Assembly (NCBI GenBank): GCA_031270565.1
Contig: JAISXJ010000184.1
Span: forward strand, 1-5,013
DNA length: 5,013 nucleotides
Direction of reading: 5' to 3'
DNA from: Prevotellaceae bacterium
GTDB taxonomy: Bacteria > Bacteroidota > Bacteroidia > Bacteroidales > Paludibacteraceae
Below, in pieces: positions 1-5,013 of this stretch. Position 1 is the first letter of the stretch; each line of letters starts with the position of its first letter. The position numbers and the translations under genes are program-made. A model generated the notes under the pieces. It was not told where the DNA came from, made no database searches, and saw nothing but the letters and a program-made list of their open reading frames with translations.

Positions 1-123
1 CCCAGAATTATTACCTGCCAAGTTCCGCCAGGAACACAAGGACAAACAGTGGATGTTGAAGTAAGAAGTGCAGATGATGCTACGCAAACTCTGTTTCTGG
101 AAAAAGAATTTACATATCAATAA
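1..123 (+). CDS. C-terminal end of an IPT/TIG-domain-like protein (5' end outside window)
   Basis: Frame 1 is open from the first base to a TAA stop at 121-123 and gives 40 residues. They contain VPPGTQGQTVDVEV, then a short charged turn, and end FTYQ. A 'vPpgt.G.vdV.V' strand pair followed by a terminal F-x-Y strand is the usual ending of an IPT/TIG immunoglobulin-like domain. In Bacteroidota such domains are common in secreted or surface proteins, including glycan-binding lipoproteins, often as repeats near the C-terminus or between other domains. The fragment shows only this last half-domain, so the full protein's function, length and signal peptide cannot be judged. An intrinsic terminator begins 28 bases after the stop, so this is the last gene of its transcript. 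Another beta-sandwich domain with a similar end is possible. Confidence 0.7.
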   Translation, partial: PRIITCQVPPGTQGQTVDVEVRSADDATQTLFLEKEFTYQ

Positions 124-150
124 ACAACTGGATACGAGTTCAGACAACAG

Positions 151-177
151 AAAAGCCTCCAGAGATGGGGGCTTTTT
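151..177 (+). terminator. Rho-independent terminator after the IPT/TIG-like gene
   Basis: The arms 151-160 (AAAAGCCTCC) and 167-176 (GGGGGCTTTT) form a 10-bp stem with one T-G wobble and a six-base loop. The downstream arm runs into a T tract. It lies 28 bases after the stop codon at 121-123 and separates that gene from the next promoter. Confidence 0.85.
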
Positions 178-226
178 GCTTTGTTTGCGTGCGTTTCTTG
201 GCTCTCGGTAACATTCGCCTTTACGA

Positions 227-256
227 TTGCTATGTAAATTCAAGGCAATAACTTTG
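227..256 (+). promoter_or_regulatory. Bacteroidota-type promoter for the DUF5686 gene
   Basis: TAACTTTG at 249-256 exactly matches the Bacteroidota -7 consensus TAnnTTTG and is followed by C, the favoured pyrimidine. A TTG at 227-229 sits 19 bases upstream, the expected spacing for the -33 element. Transcription would start near 260-263 and leave a leader of about 65 bases before the TTG start at 327. The -7 box lies inside a small inverted repeat: GGCAA at 244-248 and TTGCC at 254-258, with AAATT (236-240) and AATTT (259-263) as outer arms offset by three bases. The promoter call rests on consensus and position only. Confidence 0.6.
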
Positions 257-326
257 CCAATTTTCTGTTTAGGTATTACTTGTGATTGATGTTCTCCCAC
301 AATATCTTTTAATTTGATGTGAAAAG

Positions 327-2744
327 TTGAATCATACTCTGACACTAAGACCTGTTACAGTCTTCGTTATGCTGTTTGTTTTTGTCCTGAAGATGGCGGC
401 ACAGGACATTATTGTCATCGGACAGGTGGTAAGTCGCACCGACCATACGCCGCTTGAAGCGGTGAATGTCTGGTTTAAAAACACCGATATTGGCACGCAA
501 ACCAACGGTGAAGGCTATTTTATGCTGCGTGCATCAAGCCCGCAGCAGGCTGTGATGGCGTCGTCAGTGGGCTATAAACAGACTGTGGTAAGGCTTGACC
601 GTAATCTGCGCGACCAGATGGTTACCATTCAACTCGAAGAACAGGTTAATTTGCTCGAAGCTGTGATAGTCTCCCCGCAAGAGAATCAGGCACTGCCAAT
701 CCTGCGTCGCGTGCGGGAGAATCGTCCTGTCAATAATCCCGAACTTCTGAGCGGATTCGACAACCTCCGCGAACGGCAAACACGTCTTTTCCTGAGTAAT
801 ATTCCTCAGAAATCACTGCAAAGACGCATCTTCAAGGAGCTTCAGCAGGGTATTGTGCCGCAGACCGATTCCACCGGTCTGTTGCCGATTTATCTCAATC
901 ATACTCTTTTTTCGGAAAGTCATCAACAGGGCGCCGTCTTGCAGCAGGCAATTGAAACAAAGGTCAATGTCGTTCATCTGATGCCGCAACAGCAGGTTAC
1001 GCAGCTTGTTACCGGCTATTTGCCGGTCATCAATTTTTATCGAAACTACGTAACGGTTTTACAAAAGAATTTCATCAGTCCGCTGGCAAATCATGGGACG
1101 CTTTATTACGATTATTTCCTTATTGACAGTCTCTATCAGGATTCTGTCAAGTTATACCGGATACGCTTCCGTCCCAAGAATGACAAAAATCTTGCTTTCA
1201 AGGGTACGTTGTGGATTGATGCGGAACATTACGCTCTTACGCGCATCGAAGCGGCAATGCCTCCGGCGGCAAACATCAATTTTCTAAAACATCTTCATCT
1301 GGTACAGGATTTCGCAAAAGTGGATTCTGTCCGCTATTTTTACAAACAGACGGCGCACGGTCTGGGTTTTGATTTTCATTTTCAGGCGGACAGTTCCCGA
1401 CATTATACACAGGCAATTCTGGATGAGAGAAACACCTGTTCGGCTTTTCGTCTTGCTGCCGATACGCTTCAAACGGTTGTTGATGCGCAACTTCACGTGG
1501 ATGCGGCGGAACGGCAGTTCTCCGCTGCCATTGATTCGCTCAACAATACACGCCTGCAACGAATTGCCCATACATTGGTCGATTTGTGGATGTATGGCTA
1601 TGTACACACGTGGAAACTGGACATTGGTCCCGTTGTCGAACTGTTGCGCTATAACCGGTTAGAGGGGTTCCGTCCTACGCTATCTCTGCGAACGGGACAG
1701 CGGCTCAATGAACATTTTACTGTTGGCGGCTATGGCGGTTATGGCGTCGGTGACAGGCGGTGGAAGTACGGCGGAGAGTTGCAATACCGTTTCGGCAGGA
1801 AAAGGAGTCATCTTTTGGGAATGTTTTATGATAATGATGTGATGCGTTACGGCTATCAGGATGCGCTGTTGCTGAATGATAACATAGTTAGAAATTCGGA
1901 AAACCTGCTCACATCTTTTTCGTTGAGTCAGCATTATGATGGTTTGATATATAGGGAACAAATTCTTCTCCGGCACCGTTATGAGCGGCAGGGACTTCGG
2001 CTGACCACCGATATGGAGGCTGCCCGACTCTTGCCCAGCCGTCTGGTTACTTTCGAGCGCAGTGGTGGTGTGCCGCTAACCTCTGTTTTCACAGCCACCG
2101 CCACTGTCGGTGTGCGGATGTCATTCGGGCAACGTTCCATTGACCATTTTTTTCACCGCTATTATCTGGGAACAGACCGCCCCGTACTGAATTGCCAGCT
2201 TACAGCCGGTTATTATCAAGCCGGAGAGAAAATGTCGCCATACGGAAAACTGAAAATAACCGTCAAACAGTCGCTGCCGCTCTGGCGCGGACGGATGGAT
2301 TATGCCATTGAAGGCGGACTGATTGCAGGAAACTTGCCTTATCTGCTGCTTGACATGCCGTGCGCCGCGCGTGGATTATGGTATAACACGTATCATTTCG
2401 ACTTGCTTAATCAGGCTGAATTTATGTCGGATGCCTACATAGCTCTCTACTGGCGCTATTACACCAACGGATTGATTTTTAATCAAATTCCCTGGATAAA
2501 ACAATTTAATCTGCGTGAGGTTTTGCTTTTTAGTATGGCTTATGGCGCTCTGCGGGACGGGCATCGTGCGGTGATGGATATGCCTCGACAGGGCAATCTG
2601 CAACAGCCCTATATCGAAGCAGGCATTGGGATAACCAACATTTTACGGATATTAACAGCAGAGTCGGTATGGCGTCTCACGCACCGTTACGATACTGACG
2701 CTATCAAGTGGGGGGTGCGACTGCGCTTTCGACTTGATTTCTGA
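327..2744 (+). CDS. DUF5686 outer-membrane beta-barrel protein with N-terminal carboxypeptidase-regulatory-like domain
   Basis: The 805-residue product has a signal peptide: Arg8, a hydrophobic stretch at about 9-21, and a likely cleavage after Ala25 that leaves Gln26, common in Bacteroidota. Residues about 30-115 fit the CarboxypepD_reg-like beta-sandwich (GQVVSRTDHTPLEAVNVWF, then DIGTQTNGEGYF, then SVGYK, ending LLEAVIVSP). The rest matches the DUF5686 pattern. A middle region at about 125-420 is followed by a barrel-like part that starts near ELLRYNRLEGFRP (438-450) and GYGVGDRRWKYGGELQYRF. The C-terminus contains EFMSDAYIALYWRYY and NQIPWIKQFNLREV and finishes in alternating residues with a terminal Phe (GVRLRFRLDF), as in outer-membrane barrels. 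The length is usual for the family. The family's role is not established; the barrel region resembles the BamA/surface-antigen type. The start is TTG: an in-frame TGA lies at 315-317, and the first in-frame ATG (369) would remove most of the signal peptide. The gene appears monocistronic. Confidence 0.9.
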   Translation: MNHTLTLRPVTVFVMLFVFVLKMAAQDIIVIGQVVSRTDHTPLEAVNVWFKNTDIGTQTNGEGYFMLRASSPQQAVMASSVGYKQTVVRLDRNLRDQMVTIQLEEQVNLLEAVIVSPQENQALPILRRVRENRPVNNPELLSGFDNLRERQTRLFLSNIPQKSLQRRIFKELQQGIVPQTDSTGLLPIYLNHTLFSESHQQGAVLQQAIETKVNVVHLMPQQQVTQLVTGYLPVINFYRNYVTVLQKNFISPLANHGTLYYDYFLIDSLYQDSVKLYRIRFRPKNDKNLAFKGTLWIDAEHYALTRIEAAMPPAANINFLKHLHLVQDFAKVDSVRYFYKQTAHGLGFDFHFQADSSRHYTQAILDERNTCSAFRLAADTLQTVVDAQLHVDAAERQFSAAIDSLNNTRLQRIAHTLVDLWMYGYVHTWKLDIGPVVELLRYNRLEGFRPTLSLRTGQRLNEHFTVGGYGGYGVGDRRWKYGGELQYRFGRKRSHLLGMFYDNDVMRYGYQDALLLNDNIVRNSENLLTSFSLSQHYDGLIYREQILLRHRYERQGLRLTTDMEAARLLPSRLVTFERSGGVPLTSVFTATATVGVRMSFGQRSIDHFFHRYYLGTDRPVLNCQLTAGYYQAGEKMSPYGKLKITVKQSLPLWRGRMDYAIEGGLIAGNLPYLLLDMPCAARGLWYNTYHFDLLNQAEFMSDAYIALYWRYYTNGLIFNQIPWIKQFNLREVLLFSMAYGALRDGHRAVMDMPRQGNLQQPYIEAGIGITNILRILTAESVWRLTHRYDTDAIKWGVRLRFRLDF

Positions 2745-2787
2745 AAAAGAAGTTGCCAAAGCAAGACGGGATACCGCTTACGTACAA

Positions 2788-2825
2788 AAATCAGGGACTA
2801 AAGCCGGATTCTTAGTCCCTGATTT
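2788..2825 (-). terminator. Strong hairpin terminator between converging DUF5686 and tRNA-Ser transcripts
   Basis: Arms 2788-2801 and 2812-2825 form a perfect 14-bp stem around a 10-base loop. On the minus strand the stem runs directly into a run of five T (AAAAA at 2786-2790 on plus), so it is a good intrinsic terminator for tRNA-Ser, whose 3' end lies 38 bases away. On the plus strand it follows the DUF5686 stop by 43 bases but lacks a proper T tract, so in that direction it may act as a weaker terminator or as an RNA 3'-end stabiliser. Confidence 0.7.
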
Positions 2826-2835
2826 AGTCCCTATT
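2812..2835. repeat. Short tandem duplication of the hairpin arm (TTAGTCCCT x2)
   Basis: TTAGTCCCTGAT at 2812-2823 is followed at once by TTAGTCCCTATT at 2824-2835, with 10 of 12 positions identical and the first nine exact. The inverted copy AGGGACTAA (2793-2801) can pair with either, so two alternative hairpins are possible. The longer stem with the first copy should be favoured. Confidence 0.6.
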
Positions 2836-2861
2836 CTGATATGAAATTGATAGTATTTCTT

Positions 2862-2947
<86 letters not shown>

Positions 2948-2959
2948 AAAAAGTGGGTG

Positions 2960-2967
2960 CAAATGTA
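2960..2967 (-). promoter_or_regulatory. -7 promoter element of tRNA-Ser
   Basis: Read on the minus strand, this is TACATTTG followed by C, an exact match to TAnnTTTG plus the favoured pyrimidine. It ends 12 bases before the first base of the tRNA, giving a 5' leader of only a few bases. The -33 region is degenerate; GTG lies about 20 bases upstream, and no clean TTG is seen. Confidence 0.6.
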
Positions 2968-3055
2968 CATAAAAGTTTTGACATATACACAGCCCCATAC
3001 AGATTGCGGTTAATCTTTTATTATTTCTTGGCTCTTGATACTGATAACTAAAAGC

Positions 3056-3077
3056 AAAAGCCCCTCGCGGGGCTTTT
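3056..3077 (-). terminator. Rho-independent terminator of the POT transporter gene
   Basis: AAAAGCCCC (3056-3064) and GGGGCTTTT (3069-3077) form a perfect 9-bp stem with a TCGC loop. On the minus strand it ends in TTTTGCTTTT and lies about 60 bases after the transporter stop codon. The stem is symmetrical and would also work on the plus strand, where CTTTTCTT follows, so it may act in both directions. It isolates the transporter transcript from the tRNA promoter downstream. Confidence 0.85.
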
Positions 3078-3136
3078 CTTATTGTGCTTTCGTTCGCAAG
3101 AACTAAATAACAGCGCTCTTTGTACGCGCGTTTCGG

Positions 3137-4666
3137 TTAGCGAGCAACCTTTTCAAGCCATTTGAGCAGCACCAGCATCACCGTCATGGATATGAGGCAG
3201 GCGCAAACAAAGATAGACCACGTCGCCCAAATGGGAATAGACTTGTAGAAAATGACGCCGATAAAAAGTAGCTGATTGCCCAGCGCCGTGGCGCTAAGCC
3301 AGCATCCCTGCATAATTCCCTGATATTGCGGCGGCGCAACCTTCGACACAAAGGCAATTCCTAACGGACTGATAAAGAGTTCGGCAACAGTCAATATCAA
3401 ATAGGCGCCGATGAGCAGCCATGGCGTTACACGCTGTACGTCATCCAGTCCGCCCATAGCAATTCTTTCCGATGTGCTCGGCAAACCGATAGAACCTAAA
3501 ATCATCACGGTAAATGCAATGGCGGCAATTCCCATGCCGATGGCAATCTTTTTGGGCGTTGAGATTTCGATTTTTCTGGCTTTCAACCATCCAAACAGTC
3601 CGATAATTATCGGCGTAAGGAATACGACAAAGAATGGGTTAAATGCCTGAAACACTTCCGCACCTTCAAGAGATGTAAAGCCCAAATCAATCTTTAAGAG
3701 ACGGGTGTAATCGCTGGCGAAAAGGGTGAGCGTCTGTCCGTTCTGGTGGAAAGAGAACCAGAAGAAAATCACAACGGCAAAAACGGCAAAAAGAGCGTAA
3801 AGGCGCTGTTTGATTTCATCTGCGCCCATTTCTGTAGCGGAGTTTGCTGCGGTATTCTTAATGGCAACCGTCTTTTGGGCAGGGTCGGGTAATCTGTTTT
3901 TATAGACTAAAAAGATTGTCAAGGAAATCAGCATGGCGAAAATAGCGATACCGAAAGAGTAATGATAGCCCGTAAGGAAAACATTCAGATATTCATTGGC
4001 AAAGGTAACCAAATCGGCAGACCTGTTTCCAACCTGCTCTGCCAGCGCTGTAAAGCGTATCATTGCCTCTTCGGAGAGATTACCTCGGAGAAACTGATTA
4101 CACAGTTCGGGCAGGTCGGCATTAAATTTGAAACCGTTGCTCTGCACCCACCAGTTGCGCAGACCGACAGCCATCAACGGCGCAAACATAGCCCCGATAT
4201 TGATGAACATGTAGAAAATCTGAAAACCTGTTTCCCGCTTGTCGGCATATTTCGGGTCATCGTAAAGTTGTCCGACCACCGCTTGCAGATTGCCTTTAAA
4301 CAAACCGTTCCCGAATGCGATAGAAAGCAGCCCAACAACGGTCAGCGTCAGAATGAGTGGCATGTTTTCCACCGGCGTTTTTGTAGGCAATGCCAGCAGA
4401 AGATACCCAATTGTCATCAGTACCAAGCCGCAAATGATTGTGAGCTTGTACTTTTTTGTTCTGTCCGCAATAAGTCCACCCGCTAAGGCAAGGACGTAGA
4501 TAAGCGCATAGAACACGGAATAGATAATCGAGCCTTGCGAGCCTGAAAACCCGAACTTGTTGTTCAGGAACAACAGCAAAATAGCCATCATAATGTAGAA
4601 TCCGAAGCGTTCGCCCATATTGGCAAGGGCGGCGGCAAGGAGTCCTTTGGGGTGTTTTTTAAACAT
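3137..4666 (-). CDS. POT/PTR2-family peptide transporter (MFS, inner membrane)
   Basis: The 509-residue polytopic protein belongs to the proton-dependent oligopeptide transporter family, whose members import di- and tripeptides (some other substrates) with protons. Family marks are the TM1 segment NMGERFGFY (16-24), the MFS motif GGLIADRTKKYK between TM2 and TM3 (63-74), LFKGNLQAVVGQLYDD (122-137) with the TM4 lysine K124, FQIFYMFINIGAMFAPL (148-164) with N156 in TM5, FHQNGQTLTLFASD in and after TM7, FNPFF (342-346) in TM8, and AELFISPLGIAF (428-439) with E429 in TM10. About twelve membrane segments can be placed. Residues about 170-230 form a hydrophilic loop after TM5, and about 255-287 are a charged cytoplasmic loop. 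Two usual acidic positions differ: the first Glu of TM1 ExxER is Asn16, and the TM7 Glu is His307. The ATG start gives the usual N-terminus, with no Shine-Dalgarno. Substrate is not predictable from sequence. Confidence 0.93.
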   Translation of the reverse strand: MFKKHPKGLLAAALANMGERFGFYIMMAILLLFLNNKFGFSGSQGSIIYSVFYALIYVLALAGGLIADRTKKYKLTIICGLVLMTIGYLLLALPTKTPVENMPLILTLTVVGLLSIAFGNGLFKGNLQAVVGQLYDDPKYADKRETGFQIFYMFINIGAMFAPLMAVGLRNWWVQSNGFKFNADLPELCNQFLRGNLSEEAMIRFTALAEQVGNRSADLVTFANEYLNVFLTGYHYSFGIAIFAMLISLTIFLVYKNRLPDPAQKTVAIKNTAANSATEMGADEIKQRLYALFAVFAVVIFFWFSFHQNGQTLTLFASDYTRLLKIDLGFTSLEGAEVFQAFNPFFVVFLTPIIIGLFGWLKARKIEISTPKKIAIGMGIAAIAFTVMILGSIGLPSTSERIAMGGLDDVQRVTPWLLIGAYLILTVAELFISPLGIAFVSKVAPPQYQGIMQGCWLSATALGNQLLFIGVIFYKSIPIWATWSIFVCACLISMTVMLVLLKWLEKVAR

Positions 4667-4724
4667 AATAATAATTGAGTTAGGTGTTAAAGAATAAATA
4701 ATTAGATATAAGTTGTTACATGTT
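4667..4724 (-). other. AT-rich spacer upstream of the transporter; probable intra-operon gap
   Basis: These 58 bases separate the stop of the upstream gene from the transporter ATG. They are strongly AT-rich, with no hairpin followed by a T tract and no TTTG, so no TAnnTTTG promoter. The simplest reading is that both genes share a transcript begun outside the window. A degenerate or alternative-sigma promoter here cannot be excluded. Confidence 0.4.
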
Positions 4725-5013
4725 TTAAATCGTGTTTTCTATTGCTTTCAGATAGTTCCGGAACGGGTTGGCATACATTGTCAACAGGATATGCCGACAT
4801 TCCGCAAGCTGATTCGGCATATTGATTTTGGCTAACTGCGTTTCTAAATAGGTTTTTACCTGTTTTTTTTCGCTGTCGGAACAGTCGGCGGCATAATTGG
4901 TTTGCATCAGCTCGTCGCAGGCAATTTTGTTGATGGGATAAATGCGATAATGCGCGTGGATATGCTTGTCTATGGCATCTGCCACTGCCTTTATCTGCTC
5001 TTTTCTGTCCGGT
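4725..5013 (-). CDS. C-terminal part of an unidentified protein, possibly a PlsC-like acyltransferase (5' end outside window)
   Basis: The frame is open from the right edge to a TAA at 4725-4727, giving about 95 residues. A GTG at 4983-4985 could start a shorter protein, but codons upstream (reading PDRKEQIKA) stay open to the edge and look like continuous coding sequence, so the gene is treated as partial. The fragment is soluble, helical and charged. It begins with an amphipathic helix (KEQIKAVADAIDKHIHAHYR), then has IYPINKIACDEL, a long helix rich in Lys and Gln, a Cys-His pair, and LLTMYANPFRNYL near the end. The H-Y-R-I-Y-P-x-N-x-x-A pattern recalls tails of Bacteroidota acyltransferases of the glycerol-phosphate/ornithine-lipid type, but this is from memory and the catalytic HxxxxD part would lie outside the window. 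It is probably co-transcribed with the transporter downstream. Confidence 0.75.
   Translation of the reverse strand, partial: PDRKEQIKAVADAIDKHIHAHYRIYPINKIACDELMQTNYAADCSDSEKKQVKTYLETQLAKINMPNQLAECRHILLTMYANPFRNYLKAIENTI

Noticed and set aside
194..205. 12-mer TTTCTTGGCTCT shared with 3024-3035
   Set aside because: About one chance 12-mer match is expected in a window of this size; the flanks are not similar, so it is not a supported repeat element.
1284..1976. Minus-strand open frames (1284-1607 and 1680-1976) and plus-frame overlap 1369-1662 inside the DUF5686 gene
   Set aside because: They overlap the well-supported 805-residue frame and show no domain, signal or promoter of their own.
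3001..3016. Small inverted repeat AGATT-GCGGTT-AATCT followed by TTTTA
   Set aside because: A five-pair AT-rich stem is too weak for a terminator, and it lies in the tRNA upstream region where a terminator is not needed for any plus-strand gene.
3962..4486. Plus-strand open frame of 174 codons inside the transporter gene
   Set aside because: It lies wholly antisense to the POT gene, which has clear family motifs. Its peptide looks like reverse-strand noise rich in His, Gln and Arg, with no recognisable domain.

Overview
The window looks like ordinary chromosome from a member of the Bacteroidota, most likely order Bacteroidales. Supporting signs are a DUF5686/CarboxypepD_reg outer-membrane protein, a Bacteroidales-type POT transporter beginning MFKKHPKG, the absence of Shine-Dalgarno sequences, and two exact matches to the Bacteroidota -7 promoter element TAnnTTTG. 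This assignment is inferred from protein families and signals, not from a database search.

Layout, left to right. Positions 1-123 hold the last 40 codons of a plus-strand gene that ends like an IPT/TIG (immunoglobulin-like) domain, followed by a clear intrinsic terminator at 151-176. A promoter at about 227-256 then serves a plus-strand gene at 327-2744. It encodes an 805-residue outer-membrane protein with a signal peptide, a carboxypeptidase-regulatory-like fold and a DUF5686 beta-barrel. The 392-base gap at 2745-3136 holds a minus-strand tRNA-Ser(UGA) at 2863-2947 with its own promoter. A strong 14-bp hairpin at 2788-2825 lies between the converging DUF5686 and tRNA transcripts. A second, compact hairpin terminator at 3056-3077 ends the transporter transcript. 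Positions 3137-4666 (minus) encode a 509-residue proton-dependent oligopeptide transporter (POT/PTR2 family). Fifty-eight bases upstream of it, the 3' part of another minus-strand gene runs off the right edge. It may be the tail of a PlsC-like acyltransferase, but that assignment is weak.

The genes do not form an obvious pathway. The transporter and the gene upstream of it may be co-transcribed: the gap is short and AT-rich, with no visible terminator and no canonical promoter. The other units are separated by their own promoters and terminators. I found no mobile element, CRISPR array, phage gene or defence system. The most noteworthy points are the changes in the transporter at positions normally used for proton coupling, its apparent 12-helix layout with a long periplasmic loop, and the repeat-rich hairpin just downstream of the tRNA gene.
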